Assembly (NCBI GenBank): GCA_015039465.1
Contig: MU130017.1
Location: 1 to 64,000 of the forward strand
Direction: 5' to 3'
Origin: Phlegmacium glaucopus
Taxonomy: Eukaryota > Basidiomycota > Agaricomycetes > Agaricales > Cortinariaceae
Length of the DNA stretch: 64,000 nucleotides
The position numbers and the translations under genes are program-made. The notes under the pieces are model-generated. The model was not told where the DNA came from and searched no databases. It saw nothing but the letters and a program-made list of their open reading frames with translations. Positions 43,640-56,000 of the stretch are shown one piece after another (the first letter of the stretch is position 1; the number at the start of each line of letters is the position of its first letter).

Positions 43640-45378
43640 ATGAATTCAAGTTACGATGTGGCCTACAATATTCTACCAGGAAGACCCAGGCCCAGGATAC
43701 TTGAAAAATTTCCAGATTATATCATTCTAGAAGTACGTCGATAATTCCTCCTTTTCAAATATTCGACATTGAAGCCTGTGCCAAAGATATGCAAGAACCT
43801 TGAGCCACGGGACCTACTGTCACTCTCTCGGGTGACAAAAACGCTTAGGTATCGCCTCAAATCCCCTCAAGCTAAATACATCTGGCTTGCAGTACTTGAA
43901 AAGGATCCTAGTCTTCCCAAACATCCTCAAGATATGGATATAGCTCAATTCGCCAGCCTCGTATTAGATGATTGGTGTATGGTAAGTTCTTTTCCTCATC
44001 AAGTCGATAATATGTGGCACTCAACTCCTGTCGTTATCTACTAGTTTTGCGGAACGGACGGCAACAGTGTCCATTTCCCCAACCTAAGGTTGAGGCTTTG
44101 TCACACTTGTCAGATGACGGAGTTCGTCCAAAATATATCTTCCAATTGTCCTCTAAAGTCTCTGACGCCGTTAGCTATTAGATTGGTCCATGCAAGCCAT
44201 TTGAATGAGGAATATGGGACTCGGAACCACAACGACGTTCTTAAGAAGGTTCTTCCTTTAACTTGTAACTGTTGGGAGAGTGGAAGTGGCGAGAAATTCT
44301 TCAGGCCTGCAGCGGCGACCGCAATCAAAATATACTCGAATTTGCCGAGCGAAGAATCGCGTCGGAACTTCACTTCGGAGAAGACTCGTCAAGCTTCCTC
44401 TTTCATGAATGTAAGAGACCCATCGGCCCTACCTCAGGCTCTGATTTTTCTGTTTTTGATTTGTAGCGGGGATACGAGCTCTGCCTATGGCAGCAAAAGG
44501 CACAGGAAGAACTGCTATCATTTGTTCACGATTCAATACACCCTCTGAGTCGACGCGATGAGTCAGTGAAGACAACACATTCCTACCTATATTAATCCCT
44601 TTCTCATCATGATATCTTCTCCCCAGGATTATAGAACGGGGGAAGAAGGAATGGGGTTGGGACCCTCATCACTTCCCTAACCCCAGAGACAACGATATAT
44701 ATACAAAGTGGCAGACAATTCTCCACAATATCACCGAACCGGAGCCCAACGACAAAGGTTGGACATAATCCTTGAAGTATTTCTTCTATATGAATAACCT
44801 TTCTTCCATTAGAATGGCAAACTATCGGTCCACAGATGAATGATATCTACGATATCATCAAGCGTCGTCGGTCAATAGAGGATCTAGCGCAATGCGCTGA
44901 AGAATCCTACATCAAACACACGTCAGGACTTCCTCAAATGTATCGCTCGTGTCTGCCTACTTGGCATGAGGTCTACCATGGTTGCATGAAGAAATATTTC
45001 CAGGCCGCTGAGACGAACAGTGGCGAACTCTTCCGGAGTATATCGGGTCTCATCTTGATGGACGCAAGACGTTTTGTTGTGGAGGTATCAGCCCGCGCAA
45101 CGATCTCGTTGATATATTATGATTCTAATCCAGGTACCAAGTCTGCGGACCTCATGTTTTCGCTTGTTCAATGGGAGGTATTCCCCATAATTTGTCGGTG
45201 CCATTTATGCACTATGCAGGCAGGCTCAAGGCCATTCCAAGGCCTCTCTGCATATCTTAGTCATCTAATCGTTGACGTTCACCCTGTTGTAACAAACTGG
45301 ATCCATATTTCAAAGGAAGAAATTATGGTCGATTTTTCTGAAATTCAGAAAAAGTGGCAGACACCTCTATGGATATAG
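43640..45378 (+). CDS. F-box domain protein
   Basis: Exons by eye: 43640-43732, 43787-43981, 44045-44410, 44467-44561, 44627-44757, 44813-45378; about 480 residues. The F-box is split by the first intron: FPDYIILE joined to ICKNLEPRDLLSLSRVTKTL, then SPQAKYIW. This arrangement, with the later WDPHHFPNP and LTE-type segments, is the common Agaricomycete F-box architecture. F-box proteins bind Skp1 in SCF ubiquitin ligases and select substrates. The start is uncertain; an ATG at 43640 is the nearest upstream of the box. The first acceptor is AAG, an odd choice. It is the only copy in the local array that reads through. Confidence 0.75.
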
Positions 45379-46549
45379 CTAGCTACGAAGGCAGCCCACA
45401 GAATGATACTTGGGTGTGATTCAATCACAATATGTTGCCTGGATTCCATGTCATTCTGTAGACTCTAGAGTATATTTAACAATATGTATTTCTCCTCTTT
45501 GTGAATAATTTTGATGTCTACATTTCACAAGCACCCAGTAAGAATATACGCGCAGAGGGTAACCATTTAAAGGGCTGAGCACCGCCACCGTAAACTTACG
45601 GGCTTACGGGCGGGTTCGATGGATAATTCATTACTCCGCGATGAGCCTCAAAGGTTCATCTTAGCGTGAGCGGCAGAACCAATCATTTACATGCAAGCCC
45701 CTACTTACGCAAACAACAGGTTTTTTCGTCTCCTGACTCTTGAGACGAGGTTCCGCGAAAAATTATCTTATTCTACGTATTTAAAGTGTTTTCTTTCAAC
45801 CCGCCCACCTGTTCCCTTCAGCGTTTGGTACAGCTGGTTTGAATTTCGGCATTCATCTACCAAAAAGATCGAGTTGTCCAGACGCTCGGGACTTTCAAGT
45901 TCTCGGGCAGCTTCAGATTTCGGATTTGAAAGCCTTTGGATCACGCGTCCCGTTGGTCAGCCAACCGGCCCGGTCCCAAAGTGCCGATTTTCGTGCAAAT
46001 CGCATCGCCAGCGAAAGCCCTTCTCACAAACAAGAGAATCTATATTGCGTTATCTTGCCACCTAGAAATATAGTGTCCAAATCTCGGCTTCAACCATCAT
46101 ATTTATTGGGGAAACAAACGCAACAGTTATCTTATCCAGGGCCCCAATAACCGGCTGGCGTATCTACGGGTATACCGTTCAAACCGTGAGTGACCGATCG
46201 ACTGGCCGTATAGGGAATTTTAGCTTCTTCCCTCAGGCCATCATGGGCTCATCGTCCCAACATCGCTTCTTCTGCTGTCTCGTCCCAGCATCCGCTTCCT
46301 CTGTCCACAGAGGCTCCTCACACATCGTTGAGTAAAAAACAATAAACCTCAGAATGGACAGCTTAAAGGCATCCTTTTCTTTTTCAAATCACGACGATCT
46401 TTTACCTTCTCACAGACACTGGAGAGGATCTCGCTCAATCCACAGCAGAATCGTATGTACGACACAGATCAAGGACCGAATTTCACCGGTCATATTCGCC
46501 TACTTGGCAGGTGTACAACCGCATGATCATATTTTTCCCTGGTGAGCTG
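45379..46549. other. Spacer without supported gene
   Basis: Short overlapping frames (45691-46150) have no domains. The stretch may serve as promoter for array transcripts, but nothing specific is visible. Confidence 0.4.
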
Positions 46550-46950
46550 GACAATGATTTCTTCCAAACAATATCGTTCATCAAACTGAGCAGTTTGACG
46601 AAGGCCAAATATTTTGTTGCAGATCTATCAGCCCGCACAACGATCTTGTTGATTTATTATGGTTCTAATGCAGGTGGTGCCGACCTTATGTTATTCGTTG
46701 CATTTGTTGAATCGAGTATAATTCCCATAAAAGGCCTCCGTATCAACGAGTCCATGGAAAGAAATGCACGGTGTATGTTTTCCCCATGTACTCGTTGATG
46801 TTGACCCTGTTCTTATAGCTTGGGGTCCATATTCCATGTGAAAAAGTAACAGTCGTTGATTTTTCTGGGAATCCAGTGCGTTCTGTAACTTCCAGGATCT
46901 CAGTGGGATCTTGGAAGTAGCATAACAAGTTCTGGAAATATTTGGTTTCA
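46550..46950 (+). pseudogene. F-box gene 3' fragment, copy 1
   Basis: 46600-46690 matches 45060-45165 of the parent (LSARTTILLIYYGSNAGG against VSARATISLIYYDSNPGT). It continues with rearranged sequence containing an inverted repeat at 46742-46799 (arms starting ATCAACGAGT, with mismatches) and a smaller one around 46890-46915. No F-box exon is present. Confidence 0.65.
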
Positions 46951-48083
46951 ATTGAAGGCAAACCTACACGGCCATATTGAATCTAGAACTCGAATGTCGA
47001 TATGGTCATCCTTCGTACCAAGGTCCTCTGACAAGATCAATTGACATGCCATACCTGTTTTTTTCTCTCTTCTTTTCCTCATTCCATTTTCTCTTACAAT
47101 ACTAGGATTATCCACATTTGCGCCGAAAGAGCTCGGGTTTGACCTCATCGCCAGAAACCTAAAACGCCGAACAGTACGTTAATGTCAACACTCACAATCA
47201 TACATTTCAACGCAAAAAATATTCGTTTCAGGAAATCTACAGCCCCCTTTGAGTTGGTTAATGTCTAAAGCAGAGTATCGTAATGAAAAGATATGTTTCA
47301 TGGCTCTCTAGGTCGCATACATAACCTTATGACATTGACACGCTAATGGTTATAGACATCAGAAAGCAATAGCATCGGTTTGTAGAAATATTCTCGAGGC
47401 TCTATCGCAGTGGCTTTTTCGCTTGTTGATGGGCAGCCTATGCGTCAACCAGTCTACGACCTTCATCAGTCACTAGATAATCTCACTCAACAGGCGTATC
47501 TAGAACATCACTGATCGACGGCTCAGGGTCTCGACGACTCAGCGGCTCTCAGCGGCGGCATGTAGGCCAGAAACCAGATTTTTAACTAGGTATAAATCTC
47601 CTCCGAGTCATCATTTCTGAGCGGAATTTACAGCAAAACGCATATCGATAGGCCTACTTTGCGAATGCAGCGTTCAGTTGCCTTTGTTTATATCCTGCTC
47701 ACTGCCTTGAAGCGTTGTGGCGTGCCATCTGTTAGATCGATTAGATTGTAAACAACCCTGCGTAAATGCCGAAAGGGCCCAAACCGCACGCGTGGATACA
47801 ATAGAACACAAGTCACACCGTCTAATCCTCGTGAGTCGTGATAGGTAGCCATCCCGTCCCTCGCGTCTTTATTGAACTTCTTTTCCGAATCAGTCCGATC
47901 TCCTCTCTCCATGCTATCCATATGTGTGCTACATAGGTACAATTTCCCACAATATGTCGCCCTGCCTCGACGATCACTTTCATCTCCTTTTAGCTGGCCA
48001 AGACAATCGGAAGCCGTTGCATCTCATCCTTGGAAGACAAATCAGAAGTTTCAAAGTCTTTGAGATTAGTCCACGCAAGCAAA

Positions 48084-48129
48084 TTGAAGGAAGGATTTTC
48101 TCAATCGTTTGAGAAAATCCTTCCTTCAA
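48084..48129. repeat. Perfect 21-bp inverted repeat, 4-nt loop
   Basis: Arms 48084-48104 and 48109-48129 (TTGAAGGAAGGATTTTCTC... mirrored). The right arm continues into parent-like CAAGTTGTAACTG. The parent at 44250-44270 has only one orientation. Confidence 0.95.
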
Positions 48130-48450
48130 GTTGTAACTGACTTGAAAAACAAACACTCTTGCGGCAAGAATCATTTCTTTTACAACCCCGCAGTGGCGAG
48201 CGCAATAAAGATCTACTCAAAGTTACCTGAAGAATCGTGTCAGCAGTTCATTTCGGAGAAGACTCGCCGTGCTTCTTTCCTGATGAAGGTAATGTTGGAA
48301 ATATCAAGCTCATGTTGTAATTATCGCGCGATATTGCATCATCATTTTTCTTCCTTATCAAGTCGATAATATGTGGCACTCAACTCCTGTCTTTATCTAC
48401 TAGTCCTGCGGAACAGACGGTAACAGTGTACATTTCCCCAACCCAAGTTC

Positions 48451-48511
48451 TAACTTGTGGTTCCCATATTCCTCATTTAAATTAAATGAAGAATATGGGA
48501 ACCACAAGTTA
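48451..48511. repeat. 30-bp inverted repeat with 1-nt spacer, one mismatch
   Basis: Arms 48451-48480 and 48482-48511 (TAACTTGTGGTTCCCATATT... mirrored). The segment corresponds to the parental GAATATGGGACTCGGAACCAC near 44209. Confidence 0.95.
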
Positions 48512-48636
48512 AGAATCATCGCGTCGGCGATTCATTTCCATGAAGACTCGTCGGGCATCCTGTTTCATCAATGTAAGAGACCCATCGACCCTACCTCTGA
48601 TTTTTCCGTTCTGACGTTTTTGATTTAAAGATGAAG

Positions 48637-48722
48637 TGTCTTCACCGGTCGCGTTGACTCAGAGGGGGTATTACATCGTCTGATGTCATACCCTCTCCGA
48701 GTCGAGGCGACCAGTGAAGACA
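48637..48722. repeat. About 41-bp imperfect inverted repeat
   Basis: Arms 48637-48677 (TGTCTTCACCGGTCGC...) and 48682-48722 (...GGCGACCAGTGAAGACA), 4-nt loop, several mismatches and one 1-nt gap. Related to parental 44545-44580. Confidence 0.85.
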
Positions 48723-49101
48723 ACACATTTTTACCTATATTAATTCCTTTCTCATATCTTCTCCCCCAGGATTATAAAACGGGGGAAGAAGGAATGGGGT
48801 TGGAAACCTCATCACTTCCCTAACCCCAGAGACAACAGATATTATATACAGAGTGGCAGACGCTGCTCCATAATATCACCGACTCGGAGTTCAATGACAA
48901 AGGTTTGACATATACTACCTTAATCCTTGAAGTATTCTTTTTTATGTGAATAACCTTTCTTCCATTAGAAATTTAGAATGGCAAACTATCGGTCCAACTA
49001 CAGGTGAATGATATCTACGATATCATCAAGCAACATTGGTCAACAATAGAGGATCTAGCGCAATGCGCTGAAGAATCCTATGTAAAACACACAGCAGGAG
49101 T

Positions 49102-49158
49102 CCGATAAATTTGGGGAAGTCCTGCTGCTGTGCTGCAGGACTTCCCCAAATTTATCGG
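49102..49158. repeat. Perfect 24-bp inverted repeat, 9-nt loop
   Basis: Arms 49102-49125 (CCGATAAATTTGGGGAAGTC...) and 49135-49158. Only the right arm corresponds to parental exon sequence (near 44925-44955); the left arm is an added reverse copy. Confidence 0.95.
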
Positions 49159-49324
49159 TCGTGTCTGCCTACTCGGCAGGAGGTCTATATGTATTATGGG
49201 TTGCATAAAGAGATATTTCCGTGGCGCTGAGATGAACACTGGTGAACTCTATCTTAGTCATCTACTCAATGTCATTGCCATTCACCCTGCTCTTACGAGT
49301 AGGGCTGCGCAGCGCCCGTATTGA

Positions 49325-49395
49325 CTTTCAAAATTTGGGATATGGATCCAACTTGTAAGAGTTACGAGTTGGATCCGTATCCCGAAATTTGAAAG
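49325..49395. repeat. 34-bp inverted repeat with four mismatches
   Basis: Arms 49325-49358 and 49362-49395 around GGATCCAACT/AGTTGGATCC. Three of the four mismatches are transitions, so this one looks older than the perfect ones. The parental match is near 45298. Confidence 0.9.
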
Positions 49396-49450
49396 TAGCA
49401 GAACAAGTTCTAGACAATAAGATAATAATACGAGACGGTAGCATGTTGTA

Positions 49451-50334
49451 TCCAATGCTTCACATCGTCAAGTTACTCTACTGTCCCTCGCGTCTTTGTT
49501 GAATTTCTCTTCCGAGTCCTCTATCCGACCTCCTCTCTCCATGCTATCCATCTCTGTGCTACAAAGGTACAATTTCCTACAATACGTCGCCATGCCTCGA
49601 GTCGGCCCTCGACGATTACTTTTAGTTAGACAAGACAATCAGAAGCCGTTGCATCCCATCCTTGGAAGACAATCCAGAAGTATCAAAGTCTTTGAGAAAT
49701 TGAGATTAGTCCACGCAAACAAACCGAAGGAAGGATTTTTGGCCGTTCCTCCGATTGAGAAATCCTTCCTTCAAGTTGTAACTGTTGGGAGAGTGGCTTG
49801 AAAAACAAATCACTCTTGCGGCGAGAATCATTTCTTTTACAACCCCCGCAGTGACGAGTGCAATAATCGTGTCAGCAGTTCATTTCGGAGAAGACTCGCC
49901 GTGCTTCTTTCCTCAAGCTCACGTCGTGCGTGCGATATTGCATCATTATTAGCAAGAGGATCTAGATTAGCATAGTTTGATCAAATACACTTTACATCCC
50001 TTACGATAATTCCCTACCTTGTGTCTAGCCGATCTAGTAAGCTCGTGTTCACCAACTACATGTATGGGACCCGACTCTACCTCTGATTTTTTCTATTCTG
50101 ACGTTTTGATTTGTAGCGGGACTACGGATCTCTGTATGTGTGGCATCGAAAAGAGGGGGACCATGTTATTTTTCTAAGCTGATATAAACAATGACATACC
50201 ATGGCCACCCTCTCGATGCGAACCAGTGAAGAAGACATCCCATCTTTTGCCTTGTATCAAATTCCTTTCTGAATTATCCTCTCCCCAGGATTTTTCGAAC
50301 GTGGTAAAGAAAGAACGGGATTGGAAACTTGGCT
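49451..50334 (+). pseudogene. F-box gene degenerate copy 3
   Basis: Starts with the unit leader CTGTCCCTCGCGTCTTTGTTGAA at 49480 in the same order as copy 2 (there 47860). It carries the exon 3 remnant at 49770-49920, then a block matching exon 4/5 to about 50330. Inverted repeats lie at 49726-49773 and 50143-50219. It is shorter than copy 2 by deletion. Confidence 0.65.
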
Positions 50335-50760
50335 GCCACATCATTTCTGACCCGAACTTACAACAAAACGCATATCAATAGGCCCCACTTTGCGAATGCA
50401 GCAGCGTCCACTTCACTTTGCTTTGTTTATATCGCCGGTGCATCCCATCCGCACAGTGATACAGTACCACCCTCCTCCCCCCGCTCACTGCCTCCAATCT
50501 TGCAACCTTAGCTCCCTCCTCAGGGTCCCATGTCGGCTCCCCGTATGCATCCAATGCTTCACAACGTCAGCCTTACTCTACTGTCCCTCGCGTCTTTATT
50601 GAATTTCTCTTCCGAGTCCTCGGGCCTCTCTTCATGCCATCCATCTATGTGCTACATAGGTACGATTTCCCACAATACGTCGCCATGCTCGACGATTACT
50701 TTCATCTCCTTTTAGCTAGGGAAGCTGTCCTTGGAACTGGAAGACCCAAGGAAGAGAATT
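50335..50760 (+). pseudogene. F-box array, leader-only unit
   Basis: Repeats the leader found at 47600-48010 (CAAAACGCATATCAATAGGC near 50354 and CCATCCATCTATGTGCTACA near 50636) but ends before any F-box coding sequence. It marks the right edge of the array. Confidence 0.6.
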
Positions 50761-50939
50761 TCACATAAGTTTCAAAGGTCTTTGTACACCGATATCCTGT
50801 AAATTCATACTGACGATGGTCCTCAAGAACAAGTCAAAAAAAATTCATTCTAAATACATATACATGTTCAATCCAGTTGTCGCTAAGAAAAACTCGAAAA
50901 AAAAAGTTTCGGGTGCTTGAAAAAAAAAAAAAAATTATT

Positions 50940-52571
50940 TCATGGCATATGACAATAGACACTTCGTTTCGCTCCGCTTCTTTCCCCCTTCATTATCCAA
51001 CAATTGTCTCGATTTCTTTCCTCCTTTAACTTCTGGAGTGCGCTGATTGTATCCTCCACCTTCATTGTCCAGCTGTTCTCTGCTTTGCTCACATCGGCAG
51101 CTCCTACTCGATACTGGATATGCTCCAAGATCGACTGATGATGTTTTCGAAGTGAATCCAGGATATCTCTATCGCTGAATACTGGGTCGAATTTAGGATC
51201 AAACTTTCCCCCTAGTTCCACTTCAAGTTGAAGGTGTCCGACGTCCACGAGGGGCGCATCCGAATTCGTCGAATAAAAGATGTCGGCTTCGTTGTCTCGT
51301 GTGTAAATTCGTGTTGTATGTTCCTTGTGATCGAACACCGTGATATAAAGAACTCGTTCTCCAACACCTCTGCCATGCTCCTTCTCCTCCACATTCAACT
51401 TGGGTTCTTCAACCGCATCTGCACTAACCATCTTCTTTTCCGGGCACCGTTTCCGAGTCAAGGTGTAATAAAGAGTGAGGTCAGGGTAGCTGAATCGCCG
51501 GTCAACAAGTCCGACAAACGACGTGATGGTCTTTAAGAATTTTCGCGCTCGGGTGAGAGGCAACACTTTGTATTTCAATATTTCCTCGTTGTCTTTGTTG
51601 CAAGTGGGAAGGGGTTCGTATTCGTCGAGTTCCAGAATAATCTCCAGCGGGGGTGCAGGGTCGTCCCTCTTCGGATTCCAAGCCCAAATAGCGAATCGGA
51701 TTATAGAAAGCCCGGCTTCCCAGCAGACCCAAGTAACAGGACTGATTTCCGATGTCGAATTCCGTACGACGCTGAAACATCCAATACATCCCACGACAGA
51801 TGCTAGGAGACCGAGAAGGAGGAGGGATAGCAATAGCCATGTGCATACATCCATTTGATGTTTCTTCACCGCGTCGCGCTCAACGGCTGCCTCGATATCT
51901 GTATTATGCGGTGGCTGGTCTCCAATCTTCTTAAGTTTGACAAGGTATGATTCGGACAGAGCGATTATTCGTCGTTGTATGAGTAGCTGAATGAGCGTGG
52001 TTGTGATGAAGCCTCCAGTAGCACGGACAGCCGGCGGGGATACCCACATCATAGCTTCATTTAGGCCGTTGGTACCCCAATTTACATAGGCATATGGAGC
52101 GATGCTGAAAGCACATAGAAGCGCCGTCGTAGCCATCATCTTGACATTCCAAGCAGCTGATTTATGGGATATCCCAATTATCCGGTTTTTGTCAATGTTG
52201 AATTCCTTGATCAATTCATCCATCCGGGTTTCGACGATGTATCGCCCTTTGTTCTTCCCTTCACCAGTCTCAACCATAATCAATGAAAGGTTCTCCCCTT
52301 GCGGCTCGGATCCCATATTCCCAAGCATCTTTGCGCCTTCAATATTCCCAAACGAGAAACAAGCGACCAATGTCTTGAGTCCCGCTCTGACCATCCCGAG
52401 ACTTCCAAAGATGGACATGGGCGTTGCTGCTGCATAAAGATATCCTCGTGTGAGTGCTGAGGTGACTTGGACTTCGCATTGCTTTGTACCGAGCAACGGT
52501 AGAAGAGCTGCCATATTTTGTATTCCGCCTGAAAGAGTTGAAACCATTCCTCCACCAGCGCTGGATGACAT
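50940..52571 (-). CDS. Multi-pass membrane protein, Agaricomycete-specific, function unknown
   Basis: Uninterrupted 543-codon frame, exceptional here because most genes are intron-rich. The N-terminal region (NMAALLPLLGTKQCE, YLYAAATPMSIFGSLGMV) is of a type I recall in many mushroom hypothetical proteins. Hydrophobic segments lie near residues 50-70, 150-165, 190-205, 240-265 and 280-295. The C-terminal 240 residues are charged and presumably cytosolic, ending in a likely coiled coil (DTISALQKLKEERN). No enzymatic motif is recognised. It ends about 450 bp from the OSBP gene's 3' end, on the same strand. Confidence 0.75.
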   Translation of the reverse strand: MSSSAGGGMVSTLSGGIQNMAALLPLLGTKQCEVQVTSALTRGYLYAAATPMSIFGSLGMVRAGLKTLVACFSFGNIEGAKMLGNMGSEPQGENLSLIMVETGEGKNKGRYIVETRMDELIKEFNIDKNRIIGISHKSAAWNVKMMATTALLCAFSIAPYAYVNWGTNGLNEAMMWVSPPAVRATGGFITTTLIQLLIQRRIIALSESYLVKLKKIGDQPPHNTDIEAAVERDAVKKHQMDVCTWLLLSLLLLGLLASVVGCIGCFSVVRNSTSEISPVTWVCWEAGLSIIRFAIWAWNPKRDDPAPPLEIILELDEYEPLPTCNKDNEEILKYKVLPLTRARKFLKTITSFVGLVDRRFSYPDLTLYYTLTRKRCPEKKMVSADAVEEPKLNVEEKEHGRGVGERVLYITVFDHKEHTTRIYTRDNEADIFYSTNSDAPLVDVGHLQLEVELGGKFDPKFDPVFSDRDILDSLRKHHQSILEHIQYRVGAADVSKAENSWTMKVEDTISALQKLKEERNRDNCWIMKGERSGAKRSVYCHMP

Positions 52572-53008
52572 AGTTCTTGACGAAGAAGGAATGCTGGTCG
52601 ATTGGTGAGAAAACGTTTTTGTGGCCTTGCGTTGGCCGCAAGGTGCTTTGGACGATTCACGATGTCAATCTATTATTGTAATCAAATGTTACAGTTGACA
52701 ACTGTGTCATTACCAGATTGCTTAGTAATCCCCATGCGCCACGCACTTTATCCATTTGTCATATTTCAGTATATATAGTGAGCAATATTAGATTACTTAG
52801 TACTTATAAGTGTATACATACAACGTCTTCCTACATACATTTTTCCTCTTGACAAAAAAGGTTTGATAATTAGAAGAAAAAGAAACAATATTGTCCATCC
52901 AAGAAAAAAATAATCGTAGCCATACTAAGACGAAATCTATGCAGATGTACAATGCGAAAAAAAAAAGAGAAAAAGATTAAATAAATTCTACAATCCAAAT
53001 GGCCTTTT

Positions 53009-56000
53009 TCATCGACTCTGTAATTGCAATTCCATAACCACCTCAGGTTCTTCCACAAAAATATCATCAATATCCTTCCATTTCTGATTTCCTCCCATCT
53101 TCCAAACTTTATCCCTCTCAACCCAATACTCCAACGGTTGTTCATCACTACCACCACCACCTATTCTCACAGGTTCCCATACCCTTTCACCAGTATCTCC
53201 ATCCGTCTCAGCTGTAAACCATCTAGGACGATGTGCCTTCATCCTTCCTTCCTCTCTAGCTTTCCTAATCGATCGTTGCTTCTCCTCTTGTGCTTGTTTA
53301 AGTCCATTGGCTAATTCATATAATCCCAACTCAAACGCTCGTTGATCAGGGCGGAGACGACAATCGGTAGGACAGAGGTATGGTTTGAGAGTATCAAGAG
53401 GACAATCGTTCAAAGTGATAGCGAAAGGAGTTAGATTGAAGGGTGATCCAGAAGGTTTCTCAGAGTTTCGCCAGAGGAGAATGTATTCAGGAGAAGGAGT
53501 TGTTGTCCTCGAGACTGAGATATCGGGATGAAGTTGTTCGCCTCCGACGCCTACTGCTTTAGCTACCAGTTGCGAATTCCAACGACCCGCAATCTCATAT
53601 GCGACTCTGCCTCTCCGATCAACGACCTGCCCTGAAATCTCATAGGCATCTCTTCCTCGCCAACCCCGAGGCTTGAACGTCAGTATACATTGATCCCCAG
53701 TTCGATGGTTCGTCACCTGGGATGACAACGCAAAAAAAAAAAGTCAGGTTGAAATCAAACCATAAACTTGAAAGTGAAACGTACTGTCATTTCGCCATAA
53801 TGATCAATAGTCGGCGAGCCCAATATGAAACCTGAAACACTGGTCGTCACCTTCTTCCACGAATAATGCTCAACGACTTTGTCTTTCCCATAGAGTGTAG
53901 GTGCCTTTGGATACGTAGGTTCATCTTCCTCCGGCAGTAGCAAGTTGACATGAGCGATACCCGTAGGCTTGACTTCAAACGATTTCCCCATGAATTTGTT
54001 CTGAGCATCGACCTATCCCAACCTTTAGCCACATAGAAAAATAAAGCGCATATAATCAATTACATACCTCACCGTAATAATGCCATAATGGGCTTTCTGC
54101 CCAACACGCGGAAATAGGAGGATGATGACTGACTTGCTCAGACATGTATCGATAACCCTTGTCCAGACGAACATATTCAAAAGTTTCACTCTGTGGACTG
54201 TTATATAAAAGAACAAAAGAACGAAGAAGGAACCAACCAGCATAGGATTGAAAGGTTTTGCGATCCGTCCAATTGTCGATGAATAATTCGCCATAGCAAA
54301 GGCTGCTACAAACGCAACACGGCGTAGGGGGTCTTTCTCATGAGTTGCCACATCCACTAAAAACAGGTCAGAAGTCATACATCGAAAGTAGACAGAGGAA
54401 CAACGCACAGCACTCTGAAAACTCCATATCCTCCGACTAACAAAACAAAGAACGCGTCGGCATGTTGAATAACCCCAAACTAGAAAGAAACTCACCATTC
54501 TTTGCAACATACTCGTCGGCTCATTAAAGAAAACCGGAAAACTAATCTTCGTCAAATCCTTCCCAATACTATGCTTCAAAACACTCCACAAACTCGCATT
54601 AGGACGTTCTGCTGACAAATTCAATGACATTCGCATATTGGCATAACCAGCATAAGGTCCTGCACCAGCTTTCGTCCAAGCCAGTTGTTGCTCTGCTCGT
54701 TTGGCTAAGCTGCTGCTCTCACTGGTCGAAGCAGCAGCAGCGGCATCACGAGGACTTGTTAAAGCCTCATACACCAACATGTTGGGTAGAGCGTTAGCTT
54801 CTATCGCATCGAAAAACTCGTCTTCTTCATCCGTATCATGGCCATACTCGTCTTCAACCCCAGCTTTCGCCAGGAAACCGTCATAATCACGATCAATAGT
54901 AATGGCTGGGATGATGGGCCCAACAATCGTCTCAACAGTCGCGCTTCGTGAAGGAGGCATTCTACGAACAGCAGCAACAGTCATTGGAACAGGAGGTGGA
55001 GGTTGTTGCTGAAGGGTGATAGGAAGGCCAGAAGGAATTTTTGGCGAAATCGCGGATGGTGGAGGTTCTCCATCCGAAATCGGTGATGGTGACTCCTCAG
55101 TGACGAACTCGGGTGCAGTAATGAAACCTAAAGTTGATGGTCTTCTTTTCTTGCCTTGTCCTAACCCGCCAGTGATGGTACCAGCAGGACTGCCAGCTGC
55201 GAAAACTCGACTGCCTCTATTCCGACTCCTCCTTCTCAACTCGTTCTCTAACCCTTCCCCTTCTTTAACCACAACCTTCAAGCTTTGCTCCCACACATGT
55301 TGTCTAGCCCGTTCTTTCCTAAGCTGTCTCGCATACCAATTATCGCGCGATTGGGCCATGGAGGTGTATTCGGAGAGCAGAGTTTGGGTAGTTTGTAGAG
55401 AATCGAGGAGAGTTGGGACGGTTTCGCGCAACTGCGGTGGTGCGCCGGCCGAAGGAGACGTAGACAGATTAGCCAGTATTTGAATCGTCAACTCCAGCTG
55501 AGCAGCAATCGCATTGCCTTGTAAATCGATATTGGGATGAGGCGGACTTTTATTTTCGGAATCTGCAACTGATGACGTGTCCTCCCCATCCTCCTCTTCA
55601 TCATCAGCTAGCGGACTGCTTCGTTCAGGTGAAGGTCCAACGTCACCACCGTTGCGCAACAAATCAGGACTCGCGTCTGTCGTATCCAAATCTCCAATTA
55701 TCGAATCTTGGTCTCCCGTCGTGTTTCCATTCCCATGTAGACTCTTTTTCCAAAAACCAGACAAGCTTTGCGAATGCATCGAAGGAGCTGTTCGCATCAT
55801 ACTTGAATCGCTCTCTGCACTCTTCCTTCTCGTACTCATGCTCTTGTTCCTCTCTATACTTCCACCTCCAATAATCGAAGAAGCATCGCTTTCTGTGCCT
55901 TCACGCATCTTGTACCATTCGATGCTCTTCGCAATAGCTTGTGTCCATCTATGAGCTTCGACGGGATGATTTGCCTTCATGAACCATTTCTGTATGCCCG

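Larger units (their letters stand above)
47600..49450 (+). pseudogene. F-box gene degenerate copy 2
   Basis: Matches the parent in pieces: 48110-48290 (the exon 3 end, ASAIKIYSKLPEESCQQF, EKTRRASF), 48590-48780 (exon 4/5 border), 48770-49080 (GWK-type segment and NDIYDIIK region) and 49130-49260. Each piece is broken by an inverted duplication or deletion. Upstream unit sequence (CGCATATCGATAGGCC near 47640, then CATGCTATCCAT near 47907) recurs in the later copies. No coding potential remains. Confidence 0.7.

Noticed and set aside
45691..46150. Gene between the F-box parent and its copies
   Set aside because: Two overlapping frames of about 100-124 codons without domain, start context or splice support.
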